A DNA stretch of 64,000 nucleotides from Anisodus tanguticus (lineage: Eukaryota > Streptophyta > Magnoliopsida > Solanales > Solanaceae). A program made the translations under genes and the position numbers. Location: NCBI GenBank assembly GCA_034509755.1, contig CM067548.1, positions 35,572,898 through 35,636,897 of the forward strand, written 5' to 3'. The notes under the pieces were generated by a model. It was not told where the DNA came from, did no database searches, and saw nothing but the letters and a program-made list of their open reading frames with translations. Of the stretch, positions 37,559-49,543 are shown piece by piece; position 1 is the stretch's first letter; the number at the start of each line of letters is the position of its first letter.

Positions 37559-38519
37559 TAGAGATGGCAATGGATCTTGGACCCGATCCGGATCCGATGG
37601 ATCCAGATCCGTTTTATAGCATATGGATCTTCAAAATTTGGACCCGACAGATTCGGATCGGACCCGGATCCATTTCTGACGGATCGGATCTGGATCTGGA
37701 TTTTGTATTTGAGATTCGTATTCGGTCCAGATCCGATCCGTGGATCCATTTTTTATTAAATATATTCATAACCTAGAATGTAATTTTATAAGTATTTTCT
37801 TAATTTTTTTTCATAATTTATATATTGGGTTGGGTTGAACCAGGACAAGGCACAAGTCACACAGCCATGTAATTTATCTTTGAAGTTTCATTTCTTTTAC
37901 CTATATGCTCTCTGCAGTTTTCCATATTTTCATTTCTATAAAAAGAAAAAATTATGACTCTTCTTTAAATTTCTCTTTCTTGAATCTGCTAGCCGTAAGC
38001 TTTAAGTATCTTTCTCTCATTTGTTTGATCGACAAAAAAAGTGGGACTTTTGTTATATGAGTGATATTGTTTTACGTTGTTTAATGAAGTCAATCAGTAG
38101 AACTACAAGTGGAGCATCACTAAAGCCTCTAAAAATTAGCTCAAAGTTGCAACCTGTTCAGTATCACTAATGAAGTTAATCGTCTTTATTTTCTTGTGAT
38201 GCTAAAACTTTGTTCAGTATTTTGGAAGAATGGTGTCATGTTTGTGTAGGTTGATTGAATGAACTCATCATTTTTTTCAATCAGATTGGGTTTCATTTTG
38301 TCATAAAAGTTTCAACATGTGGGAATATTATTCAAGCCAAAAAAATTTACATGTAGATCCAGATCCAATCTGTGGACCCGGTGGATTCGATGGATCTGGA
38401 TTTGGATCTAATTTTTATGGACCCGATGGATCTAGATCTAAGTATGAAAAATGGATCTGGATCTAGCAGGATCTGGATCTAGTAGGATCCGGTCCAGATC
38501 CGATCTGTTGCCATCCCTA
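37559..38519. mobile_element. Non-autonomous hAT element nested in gypsy A, 961 bp
   Basis: Terminal inverted repeats TAGAGATGGCAA / TTGCCATCCCTA (11 of 12) lie inside a perfect 8-bp duplication CCGACACA (37551-37558 and 38520-38527). Both ends carry dense arrays of GGATC(C/T)-GATCC words (about 37570-37750 and 38355-38505). The centre is AT-rich with no transposase. It separates parts of the antisense PMD gene. Confidence 0.93.
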
Positions 38520-38589
38520 CCGACACATATGTAGAATGCACTTTACCTTTTCTCTTCGTCCGCCGCAACCAGATGGAAGACCTTAAGGC

Positions 38590-40136
38590 AACATACTTAG
38601 CAAACTTAGAGGAAGCAACTTTCTAAGTGGCTTCTTTTGGCCACGGTTTAGGGGTTTCCGGGTTCTTCTTTGTTCTTTGCATAATCAACCGAGCACAATA
38701 GACATCTAAAGGAGATTGAAAAAACTTCTCCTTAGCCGTATCCCACCAATCATCAAAAACGACGGTAGTATTCGCTCTCGGGGGAAATGACTGCCAGTCA
38801 AACAGGCCAAGCCTCTTAAGATTATGATCGGCTAACTGCTTTGCTTGTTCTGCATCAAGGAGGCATCGTTGGGTGGAACTAACAATACTGCAGTGGGGCC
38901 ACGACACGTGCCGAGTAAGGCCAAATTGCCTTGCTACAAAATTCGGCCGATATGGCTCCGTAGTCAATTTATTATTCCGAGAATTAGGCTTCAAACCACC
39001 CAACAGGTCTCTGGCCATGAGAATCTTCCCCCATATGAGAACCATAGTCCTTCACTGAGAAAAGGCAAGGTCCTCATCGGCTTCTTGACGGACCGAATCA
39101 GGGGTGTCCCACCTCTCTAGGACCAGTTGTCAATCTGTATCTCTAGATAGACCATGCAGGATGGAGACCGCGACAAAAGCATCTGGGGCACAAGAGATGT
39201 TCTCCGAAGAGTATCGGCTAATACTGCCAGGTTTAACGGAAAGCGGCGGTTATCAAATTTATCGGGGACAAACTCATGAAAATAAAGGGCGATCCACAAC
39301 TGAAGAAACCACAGGGGACCGGCTAAGGTATCCACGTTTCTGGAATCCCTCAACCTCGCCTGGGCATCACCCAAAGCCACGTAAAGATAGGTCAAGAAGA
39401 GATATGCCCAGCTGACATCCATCCCCGAAACGGCTAACGCCACATAAATTTCCAGGTCTTTCACAGCTGCACAATATCCAGTACAGACAAAGTATTGGCT
39501 AAACCAAAAAAGCAAAAAAGCGTGATGCTCAACATCATCGACTGGAAGGGGCAATATTCGGTGGTTGTTTGTTATAAATTGGTCGTAACCTGAAGAAGTC
39601 TTCGAGACCATGATGCCTAAATCGGCAATATCTATATCGCTTAGGACAGACGCCTTTGCTCCCGAATCGGAAGGCCAAGTATCGCCGTCACATCAAGCAA
39701 TGTGGGGGTATCATTCCACATGGGAAAACAAAGGCATTGGTAGCAGTCGACCAGTGACCAAGAAAGGCATATATAAGACCTATATTGCAGGAGGGGTCTA
39801 ATCCCGACAGCACAATGGCATCATAGAGACCCATGCGCCTCCATTCGGCTTCCTTGGCCGACTTCACTCATTCCAACCAAACAGAATAGTTGGAAATCCT
39901 GGTCCGTCAGGTGCGGAGACTAGCCGGAAAACGATCACAGGTGAACCAGTCACATGTAATCGGAAGATCGTAGTTTGCCGGGCTTAGATGCTGAGAAAGA
40001 AGGAGGTCACCTTATTCAGATGTGCCAAAAGGGCAAGAACCAATTGCTCATCTATGAAGGCAAAAGAGGGGATTAGGTCATCAGCAGCCAAACCAGTACT
40101 ATCCGAACCTGGAGATAGAGAAGAGGATGAAGACAT
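38590..40136 (-). pseudogene. Plant mobile domain (PMD) reading frame, antisense in gypsy A
   Basis: Read on the minus strand, an ATG at 40136 opens an Asp/Ser-rich N-terminus. The PMD core follows: EWRRMGLYDAIVLSG, then FPCGMIPPHCLM, HAFLLFWFSQYF (about 39520), ALAVSGMDVSWAYLFLTYLY, and AGPLWFLQLWIALY (about 39310). A further block at 38623-39045 includes RPNFVARQFGLTRHV. Stops and frameshifts break it. PMD proteins occur as host genes (MAIN/MAIL family) and as antisense passengers of Tat-lineage elements. Here the position inside the LTRs shows the latter. Confidence 0.75.
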
Positions 40137-40502
40137 GGTTCTTTCTGATGAAGAAACGGGGTTTTTCGGAAAAAAACTGAGGAATTTGGGAATGGACGAG
40201 AAGATTGAATGAGAAACCTCGTGTAGAATGCCTCTCCTAAAATACTTCCTTTTTCTCAGGGATATGATTGACACTCTGTTGGGGGTCTTTTCATCCAAAA
40301 CGTGCGGCTAAAAATTTGTTAGAAAATATTTGCGGAAGCCGAGGTGTTTCTGTGGAAGGAAAGAAGAGCTTTTTAAAGACCATCATTGCATGCACTGGAG
40401 ACGAGATGATTGAAGTGACATGCGCGGTTGTCAAACTGAAACGACTACTACTTTCGGATACATCAACTCAACAATCACACTCGAGTTAATGTAGGGGGCA
40501 AC

Positions 40503-41223
40503 TGTTAACACTTAAAAATAGCTAAGTGTTTAGCCGAATTCAGTGACAACCGAACTATTTCGGAGCCGAATTTACTCCTAGCCCTTGACTATAAGAACTT
40601 CATCGGCTACCAAGGCATCTTAGCTGAAATTGTTAGTTAGAGGTACGACTGGGACCCACTCAGATGCAGACGCCTCATCGACCAAGTTAAAAGGGTGTTC
40701 AAACCCACATAAGCGATAACGGCCAACGACAGCTAAAAGAAAGGGGCCATTATCCGAGCAAGAGGAGTAGAGGGCGAGAAAATCGGCACCACCTCCCCCA
40801 TAGTCGGCCATTAAACTTGGTGGGTTACTTGATGGTTGACATGGGGGTTGGGAGGCACATTTGTAAAGTTTTTTCCCTCTTTTTGTACTATAAATAGAAC
40901 ACATTTTTTGTATATAGACACACACAATCAATCAAACAACTCAAATTTTATCTATCTTTATCTTTTATCCCTTACTTTATCCTTTACTTTTACTTTTACC
41001 TTTACTTTTACTTTTACTTTTACTTTACTCGGTTGTATTCATGTTTCTTACCTCTTAGTTTACTCACACCACCGTCCTAACGCTTTCTGGAGTAGTTGGG
41101 GAACCTATTTCTGGAAATTAGAGTTCCGTTTCCAACCTAAATCGCTTAAGTTAAGGAATCAATTTGTCTTCCGATTTCATCAGCCAATAAAACGGCAGAA
41201 GGCAGAATTCGGGGCCGAGAACA
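40503..41223 (+). repeat. 3' LTR of gypsy copy A
   Basis: 721 bp. It is longer than the 5' LTR mainly because of an expanded CTTTTA-type run at about 40980-41032. Confidence 0.92.
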
Positions 41224-43925
41224 CATCCATGTTGGAACTTAGGTTTAGTAGACTAATAGTTATTGGATTTTCCGAGTGGAATTTTTGCAGCTACATGTTG
41301 TGCATGCATGTGCAGACCAATATCACAAAAAAGAACTAGTATACTTTATCTCGGTTATTTATGTAGAAATGCAAATGCAAAAAGTGAAAAAAAATGATTT
41401 TCCCTCCATGAAAATAAAATAAAAAATTCATGTTAATCAATTCCTCTGAATCAATAATTGTCCTTTTTCTTTGACAAATATACCGACAACTAAGAAAGTA
41501 ATTAAAACTAGACAAGGAGGTGTAGAGTTGAATATTCTGAATACAAAAATTTGAAGTGATCTACAATTTACCAAGAACCAGGTTGATAGTTGACAAATTT
41601 CTTAAATTGTACAGGAGTAAAAATGCAATTTTATCACAAGATATTACGAGTGTTAATTTCTCGTGGACCATGGGAAAATTCGATGATATCACTCATTAAT
41701 CAAGTAATTATTTTATTTCTTATAGGAACAAAGTAGAATTAACCTATGCGGGTCCACTTGAGGACACAACACACTGTTATTTTTGAAGAATGAGTCCTTA
41801 AAGGGGCCTATTAAAACATTAATCACATGATTTTACCTTTTAAGGAATGTCATAATGTCACTAATATGGTAAACTGCAACTCCCCTAACCTTTTTAATTA
41901 TGTGATTAGGACTTGAAAAGTAAATCACTCATTAATCAAGTAAGTATTTTATTTCTTATAGGACAAAGTAGAATTAACCTATGAGGGTCCACTTGAGGAC
42001 ACAACACACTGTTATTTTTGAAGAATGAGTCTTTAAAGGGGCCTATTAAAACATTAATCACATGATTTTACCTTTTAAGGAATGTCATAATGTCACTAAT
42101 ATGGTAAACTACAACTCCCCTAACCTTTTTAATTATGTGATTAGGACTTGAAAAGTAAAGACAAAACTATCTTTCCACTGGGGGGGGTTAGAAAGTGACT
42201 AATATATGGTCCAAATACTTTTGATAAATAAAAAGACAATGACCATAGTACATTAGGGTCCAAAAGTAATAAAGTGATGACACATAATTTATTAAAGTAG
42301 CCAACAAACAACATCAAGTGATATAAATTAGATGATATCACTCACTAATCAAGTAATTATTTTATTTCTTATTGAACTTCAATCACACGGAATAGAAACT
42401 AGAAAGAAAGAGCGAGTACCTTTTTAAAGAAGAGTATGGCCTACCTGTTGAATGAAATTATGTGTTTGGTTTGAAGGAATAGAGGAAGGTTAGGATCTTT
42501 TTGTTTGGTTTAGTTGGACTTTCTTGTTCTAAGAAATGGAAGCAAAGAATTTATTGTTCCCTCTTAGACCGTTAATTTACTTTATAGGAAAAAGAAGAAT
42601 GGGAAAATACTCCCAATTTTTTTTTTTAAAAAAAATATCTCAATTCACCCCAACCCCTTAGGTTTAATAATTTTCGTTTATTAGTAGTATTATACGTAAT
42701 TTCATTTTTATGATTGAGAAATAGTCTTTTTGCTCATCACTTTTCTTCAAATGAGTTTTATTCGCTGATATTTGATCTAATTATATGGTGTGTTTAAGCT
42801 ACAACGTACCATTCGGGCAACTTTGAAAATGGCAATAAAATTGAAAGATGATTTCCATCTAATGTTCTTTTCTACAGCATCTCCTTTTTATTCTTTTTAT
42901 TTTTTATTTTGTGTTCTATTTGATAGCTTTGTTGATTTGTGCTACTTTTTGAATAGTAGTTGAGCTGATTTGCGCAACAAGCTAGAGAAGATGTTCTATA
43001 TTTAATTTACCAAGTAATTAAACTTTGGACAACTAGTTAAGGTACGTAGCTAATTATGGAATGCATGTTTAAATGTTTAAATTACAAATTCATTTTTTGT
43101 AGTGTTCATCAAATTAATAGAAGGTGAAAAGTATGAAATAGAAACAGATTCATAATTTTAAATCAGTTGACAAAGAGTATTATTTTACTTAACCATTGCG
43201 ACAATGGATGTTGCTTAATTTAAATACATATTTGTAATTCTTTTAATTTTAGATACATAACTAGAACACTTACCATCAATGTGAAAATGGTGAATAAGTC
43301 AATATAATTAGATATAAGATAAGGGTGTAGAGGTCTAATTCAAAAAAAGTGAGAAATGACACAATAGCATGTCATGTGGATGGCTGTGCATAGAGAGAAC
43401 AAAGGTCAAGATTTATATCTCATAACTACCTAACATGTTGACCACTTGGGACAAATCCACATGAGGTTTTTGTCAAGATCCATAGACTTACCTAATTAAA
43501 TTGATTGATTTTTATGGGCATTTATCAATAGGGTCTGCTACAAGGGCTTCATGACCACACGCTCTAATTTTGGGACATGACACCCACACATTGGTTTTCA
43601 CCTTATTGACAATGGCTAGGAGACATGCTTGAGAATTGCCCCAAACCAATAAACCTTTGAAATTAATATACATGCCATGCATCTGACCAAAACCTATACA
43701 CGCATGTTTTTTGATAAAACTAAGGCCTTTAGTTTGGACTTTGTCCATTGCCAAGTTTAATCCCTTTGATTCGATTTGATTGCTTCGGGCACACGTTGTT
43801 CCCAAGAATTTGATGATTTGAGTGCATATTAATGCATTAGATTCCCCCACCTCCCCCAACCCCCGCCAACCACTCCAGGTTATACACATTCTCAGTTCAT
43901 ACTCAAATCAACAACTTGGGAGAAT
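41224..43925. other. AT-rich intergenic DNA with tandem duplication
   Basis: Contains the duplication listed at 41682-42372. A minus-strand open stretch at 43512-43889 (125 codons) shows no family I recognise; it could be a decayed exon or chance. Nothing else was seen. Confidence 0.5.
41682..42372. repeat. Tandem duplication, period 236 bp, two full copies and a displaced partial third
   Basis: Copy one starts GATGATATCACTCATTAATC (about 41682) and copy two at 41924. They differ at only a handful of positions. The starting block recurs at about 42332 after 170 bp of unrelated sequence. No coding content. Confidence 0.88.
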
Positions 43926-43927
43926 TA

Positions 43928-44562
43928 CTCCCTCGGTTCACTTTAATTGTCTATTTTTAACTTTTCACGCCTATTAAGAAGTAATAAATATTGAGTATAT
44001 TTGAAAAACGACTTGAAAATGAGTAATTAATATTAAGGGTAAGACAAGAAAAAATAAATTTATCTTTATCTTGATATGTTAAAATGAACAAGTATGTTAG
44101 TATTTGCCATAAATTTTCTATCTTATTTGGATCATACCATAATTATATTTTACATCAAAAAGGTTTTCTTGTTGAAAGAGGTTTTCTTGGTGGAAAATGA
44201 TTCTTCAATATATATCCTATTTCTTGGAGGAGAAATTTAGGACTTCTATAAATAGAAGACTCTTTCTTCCCATAACAACATAATAGCATCCACAATGTAG
44301 TCGTTTAGAAAGTTTTGTTTAGGAGGAGATTTTCTCTCAATAGATTATATGCTTTTTATATTAATTTTCCAAATATGTAGATCACTTGACCAAACCATAT
44401 TAATATTATATTTTTAGTATAGTTTTTGTGTCGTCTGATTTATCGTTGTTCAAGGTTTGCAATTATTAGCTTCCGCATGATGCCATGTTATTTCAATCCC
44501 AACAAAGTAAATGTGAAAAATTATTTTTTATATAGTGGATAAATAAAAGTGAACGGATGAAG
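43928..44562. mobile_element. Stowaway-like MITE interrupted by a solo LTR
   Basis: Left end CTCCCTCGGTTCACTT and right end, reverse complemented, CTTCATCCGTTCACTT, flanked by TA on both sides. Without the inserted LTR the element would be about 220 bp, the usual MITE size. Confidence 0.75.
44095..44504 (+). mobile_element. Solo LTR, 410 bp, probably Copia-type
   Basis: TGTTAG...CAACA ends lie inside a perfect 5-bp duplication AAGTA (44090-44094 and 44505-44509). A TATA-like TCTATAAATAG at about 44246 suggests plus orientation. No internal retroelement sequence remains, so it is a recombination product. Confidence 0.88.
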
Positions 44563-45096
44563 TAATATAAAGTGTTTCTTTCCCAATTATCAAAGCTCTG
44601 ATCCCTAACTGTTTTCATATTAGCTGGGGGGGGGGGGGGTGGAGGGGGAGGTAGACAAAATTTATTCCCTTCAATCTCTTTTACTTGTTATATGTATATT
44701 TGTCATCGTTCCTTCAGAAAATCTTAATACAAAAAATAATTTAACTAAATTACCTGTATTTATTATTTGATCTCAATTTAATATCTTTTTCTTTTCACTA
44801 CATTTATCTGTGCTTGCATTATTACAGTAAAGGGTAAAGGAGAAAAATAATTAACTCTATCTTAATTTTTTTAAATGATTGTATTTTGGATCAATTATTT
44901 TTAATAATCATAACCATGACAACTAATTTTTTTTTTGAGGAAGTAATTTTTATGGTGTCAAAAGAAGAAGATAATGAAATCAATTACACAGAGTGACGTA
45001 CAAATGAAAAACTACTTGACTAATTTGAGGTTGTTACTTGAAGTTTACAGCACTTAACTTTCAAAATTTTAAAATCTATATATAGTATGATCTTAC
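44563..45096. other. Intergenic DNA with a G homopolymer
   Basis: A run of about 14 G near 44625-44639, AT-rich elsewhere. No gene seen. Confidence 0.55.
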
Positions 45097-45459
45097 TGGT
45101 TAACACTCAAAAGTGTTTAGTCAAATCAAGTGACAGCCGAAGGTGGAAAATGATTCTAAGTCGGTAACTGAGCGGAATCATAGCCGAATCCGTTAGTCCT
45201 TACCCTTGGCTAGAAAAGCATCATCGGCTATTACAGTAGTCTGGCCGAGTCATAATTCCGAGGAACGACTGAGACCCACACATACTCGGACGCCTCGAAG
45301 ACTAAGTCAAAGGACCTTCTAGAAAAGGTAGCAACCAGCAACAGTAAAAAAGGAGTGCCGTTGATCGTGCTAGAGGTCCAGGAGAAAAAATCGGTACCAC
45401 ATCCTCATAGTTGGCTAGTGGATTTAGTGGGTAGTTTAGTGTCTAACATAGGGGGTCAC
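45097..45459 (+). repeat. 5' LTR of gypsy B, left segment
   Basis: Homologous to the first half of the copy A LTR. It ends with the target duplication GTCAC (45455-45459); the second half continues at 57308. Confidence 0.85.
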
Positions 45460-45539
45460 TATTGACACCCAATTTTGTCTCATCTTTTCTGATTATTTGT
45501 TTGCGATTTAAAATATTTTGACACCAACAAAATATGGGG

Positions 45540-46810
45540 GTGTGTATTTCAATGATTTTTCAATAGAGGGGGTGTGAGTATGGTTGTGTAGTCCTACTCG
45601 GTACTCCCTTCCTGTTATGCTCCGTCTATATAAGTCTGGTAATTCAAAGTCTATCTCTTGTATAAATTTTTTTTTTTTTAATTCTGGACTATGTCCAGTC
45701 ACTAGTCTTTATATACTGTTCATTATCATTTACATTTCTAGTTACTGTTATTTTCCTGAGTTTACTATGCCTATTCACTTCTTCTTTTGAACTGTTCATC
45801 TCGTCCTTTAGACTTTACCCTAATAACGACTGTCGTCTTTAGCCACACCCAATTTGCAGGCCAACACCGTCCTTCAGCGGACATCAACAAGCCATATTAC
45901 CAACCACCGTTGATATAGGAATTTACAGGCTAATCCATGGATGTCATTACAGAGAATAAAGGATAACCATATACTAAGTTCATCAGATAGCCATGTCTAA
46001 GCATAATAAAGTTAAGATTACAACAGTAATTAAAAACTTCGTGATTATAACAATATAGAAAGATTCATGATGAAAATAATATCAACATTACATCAACATA
46101 ATTCCTGTAATTCTGCAAGATTTTTATAAATATTCCAAACATAATATACATGGTAGGAGATAAACTGCTGAAAAGTAGACTTACATATCTAGAGGTACAG
46201 GGAGGTTTCCCTTTCGGGAGTCCCGGAAACTGCTACTGCTACGGTGAAAGCAAAGTAAGAAAATAATATCTTACATATGGTGAGTTTATACAGATGGAGA
46301 GGGGAAAACTATGGAAAACATTAAAGAGGATGGTTTGAGAGTGATTTCGCTCTTTCGGTTTTTTCGATATATGGTCTTTTCTCCAATCTATTTTCTGCAT
46401 TCTCAAGTCTTGGTATTTATAGAGAGTCTTCGGACTTCAACTGCGGACTTCAAATTGTAAAGGAATCTTCAAAAGTTTCGGCCGGGTGCGCTGCGGGCCC
46501 CATCGTCGCTTTACCTTTAGAAAAACTCTTCTTTTCATTTTGTCGTCTTCTGTTGCTGGCATCTGCTTTTTGAAAAGTTGTATATTTTTCAAAGATGTTG
46601 TCCTTCTTGTCTGCTGCTTTTTCTAAAGTGACCGTCTAGTGTCATATCTGTCTATATCTCAGTTGCCGTCCATTTTTTCTTTGGGCAACACCTGTCCTGC
46701 CTTTCTTTTTTATTTTTTATTTTGTCTGCTGCTTTAGCATCTTCATTTTCGTCCGTTGCTTTAGCATTATTGTAATTTGTCTGGTAGCCAATTCCTGTTT
46801 ATTCTTCGTC
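45540..46810 (-). other. Pararetroviral non-coding region (promoter and leader-like)
   Basis: No long frame. On the minus strand it follows the transactivator-like gene and holds the TATA box at 46414-46421. A short inverted repeat (GTTTCC ... GGAAAC with an inner CGGGA/TCCCG) lies at about 46207-46232. By analogy with the family this would be the pregenomic RNA promoter and leader; that is inference. Confidence 0.55.
46414..46421 (-). promoter_or_regulatory. TATA box of the pararetroviral promoter
   Basis: Minus-strand TATAAATA followed by transcript-like, pyrimidine-rich sequence. It is the only good TATA motif in the non-coding region and is correctly placed downstream of the last viral gene for a circular genome. 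Confidence 0.55.
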
Positions 46811-48082
46811 TTAGGTGTCTAAGTTATGCAGAGCCACTGAGTCGAAGCTCATCCCTGAATCATCGTCGGCATTAGGATCCTGAGCATCCTGAGCGTAGTT
46901 TGATTCTAGGAATTCGTTATCTGAACTGGTTTCTGAGACATGATCTATATTATCTAAATTCTGATTATTATCTGCCGGCTGAGTCACTGCTGTTGGTGTA
47001 GCGATTGGGATTTCATGTTTATCCTCTTGTTTAGCCTCAGTATGTTCTTTAAAAATGTTTTCTAATGTCTCTCTTATAATTTGTTCTATATTTTTGGTCT
47101 GTTGTTTTTTTGTCTGTCTGCTCCTTGCTTTGGATGAAGATCCAGTTAATGTCTGCGGGAGCTTTCGTCTGGTCTTTGAGGAACTTGGTTCCTCTTCACT
47201 TTTTGGCAAAGTGACAGCCATGAACGGATTTGTTAAGTCTTTACCGGCAATCGTTTGCACCGGACTAGTTGTACCTATACCTGGTACAATAGGTTTCTTA
47301 GCATTCAGAAGGGAATGCACACCTGTCTCATCCATTTTTGAAGGAGATGGAGAACTCTGTGTCTGTTGTCTGATAGAGCTTTGTCTGAGTTTCAGCTCTA
47401 GTTCTGTGACTTTTTCTAGGAGATGAATATTCTATTTCTAAAGTTCTTCTTTGGTCTGGTTTAATCTTTTGAAGGCTTCGGTCATTGTACTACAATGATC
47501 GCAAAAGATAATTTTGTCTGTGTCTTTCTGTATATTATACTGAGGAGTCTGGTTCGGCTATGTTTCGAGAAATTTGGTGATAAAAAGAAGTTGGGCCCAA
47601 GGGTTCCCCGGGCATAGTCTAATGCTTCTGTGAAGACATTAAATCCTTTGAATAAAGAGGTTTTAAAGTCTTTTATGGAGTCTACTACTTCTAGCCAAGT
47701 CTGAAAGATACCATTTGTTTTTCCATGGACAACGACGTAAAACTTGAATTTTTTGTTCAAATTCTTTTCGTTGAAGTAAAAACAAGTGCTATTTAAAGTT
47801 GCCACAAAATGGCTGTTGTCTTTTTTGTTGTGTGCCATCCATGATTGTCGATCGTGCACCTTTGCTCTCTGTCTATTACATAATCTGGCAAAACTTTAAA
47901 AGTAATGTTAGACGGTGGAAAACAAACTAAGTTATTCTTACCAAAATATAGTCTTTCTAATGCTGGAGTGTCTATGGTAACTGTGGGTCTGAAATTCAGA
48001 TTTCCCATTATTGTCTATAGTTGTCTACGGGTTTGGCTGGGCCTTTCCCTTTGTCTTTTGGCGTCTGTCTTGAAGAACTCAT
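46811..48082 (-). pseudogene. Pararetroviral transactivator/inclusion-body-like protein, broken
   Basis: An ATG at 48082 lies 26 bp after the RT gene stop. The gene is split over three frames: 48082/48008-47793, 47859-47482 and 47335-46811. The middle piece carries the short domain with a YVVVHGKTNGIFQTW motif that resembles the RNase H1 N-terminal fold found in caulimovirus gene VI proteins. The C-terminal piece is Lys/Ser/Asp-rich with a basic patch. In this family the protein promotes translation of downstream viral ORFs and forms inclusion bodies. At least two frameshifts make this copy non-functional. Confidence 0.75.
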
Positions 48083-48107
48083 GCTGTTAAAACAACACCA
48101 AATTTGG

Positions 48108-49540
48108 TTAATTTGAAGTAATTTTTAATCTGCTGAGTTGGTCTGCTAAGCTATTATCTTTTCCCTTGATATGTTCAAATACTAAGTTGTATATTGATAC
48201 CGTATCCAGGAAATTTAACCATCTACGTCTACTACTATTTTTATCGTTAATTTTCTGGTGAAACTTAACTATCGCTTCACAGTCTGTTCTGATTAATGTT
48301 TCTGGTTTGTTTAAGATATATAATCTAAAGGCGTTTAATCCGTAGATTACCGCTAGTATTTCTGCGTCTATACTACTCATATTTCCTTTTTCTTTGTACT
48401 TACCGCTTTGGTAAGCGCAGATTTTTTCTGAAGTCTTGCTGCTGTATTTATTAGTTCTAGCTTTTAGTACCGCTCCCCAACCTTCAAAACTACCGTCTGT
48501 TTCTATAATCAAGTAGTCTGATTCTAAAGGCATACTTAGTAGATCAGGGATATTTTGGATTTGTTGTTTAAGCAGTTTTACTATTTTTATGTCTTCTGCA
48601 TTAAACTTCTTTTGTCCAGTAGATCCAGTCTTTGAATAAAGAGGTCCTGCTACCTTTCCTAAGTCTTTAATAAATGTCCTAGCGTAGTTTAGTATTCCTA
48701 GGAATTTCTGTAGGTCTTTAGTATTATCTGGCATGTCTAGAGCTTTTTTGGCTATATGGGGTTGTAATTTAATCTTTCCTTCTCCTATAGTAACCCCTAA
48801 AAAGTTTATGTAAGTCTTACATAACTCCATTTTCTTCTTACTAATTATTATGCCATTACTGACAAAAAGTCTAAAAACTGTTTGTAGATGTCCTAGGTGT
48901 TCTGCCATATTGCTACTGAACACTAAAATGTCATCTACATAAACTATTGTAAATCTTTTGTAGTCTTCGAATATTTCATCCATTTTCTTTTGAAAAATGG
49001 GTGGAGCTGTCTTCAGGCCGAATGGCATTACTAACCATTCAAAATGTCCTTCAGGACAAGTGAACGTTGTCCATTCTATACTGGCTGGATGCATCTTAAC
49101 CTGCCAATAACCTGATTTACAATCGAATTTACTAAAGATAGTCTTACCTTGTATTCGATTGATCAATTCTGACTTGTCTGGCAACTTATACCCGTTGCTT
49201 CTTGTATTATCATTTAACCTTTTATAGTTTATTACCATTCTTGCTTTTCCTCTAACTATTTCTGAATGGTTTCTAACTATAAATGTTGCTGACCTGTGTT
49301 TAGAAGTCGAGCGTCTTATAATTTCTAAATTCATTAATTCTTTAATTTGCAATTTAAAGTCTTCTAAATCCTGGTTTGTTGCTTCTATAGAAGCAGTTCT
49401 TATAATATATTTTGGGTTTATTATATCTAATTCGCACAGGATTTTATTATTATTCCAATGTCTGAGAGGCTTTTCTCCTATGATTTCTAATTCGTCTAGA
49501 ATCTTTACTACATTATCTAAATCCTTTTTATCTTTTATGA
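48108..49540 (-). pseudogene. Pararetroviral reverse transcriptase and RNase H
   Basis: The longest preserved viral segment, open from about 49540 to the stop at 48108, though the protease part upstream is in other frames. RT landmarks are visible in order: the ARMVINYKRLN block, the FDCKSGYWQ segment with the first catalytic Asp, the MPFGLKTAPP block and the YVDD box. RNase H follows with ETDGS, a Glu in the SIDAE block, and RTDCEA. The catalytic residues look kept, but the reading frame is detached from protease and start, so no complete polyprotein can be made. Confidence 0.88.
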
Positions 49541-49543
49541 TAC

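Larger units (their letters stand above)
30380..41223 (+). mobile_element. Ty3/Gypsy element, Tat-like, pol-deleted (copy A)
   Basis: Complete from LTR to LTR (10.8 kb). The flanks are CATCA (left) and CATCC (right), a probable 5-bp duplication with one change. A primer-site-like TTTGGCACGCCCAGTAGGACC follows the 5' LTR. Gag and protease remnants (31146-34755) are followed by a direct jump at about 35157 to a short integrase C-terminal remnant, so RT, RNase H and most of integrase are absent. A long 3' region carries antisense reading frames including a plant mobile domain, as in Tat-lineage elements. A polypurine GGGGGCAAC precedes the 3' LTR. Confidence 0.9.

Noticed and set aside
38590..40136. 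PMD frame as an independent host gene
   Set aside because: It lies between the LTRs of gypsy A, antisense, in the position known for Tat-lineage passengers, and has many stops.
43512..43889. 125-codon minus-strand open frame
   Set aside because: No recognisable domain, no neighbouring exons, and the surroundings are repeat-rich. It could be chance or a decayed exon, so it is not called as a gene.
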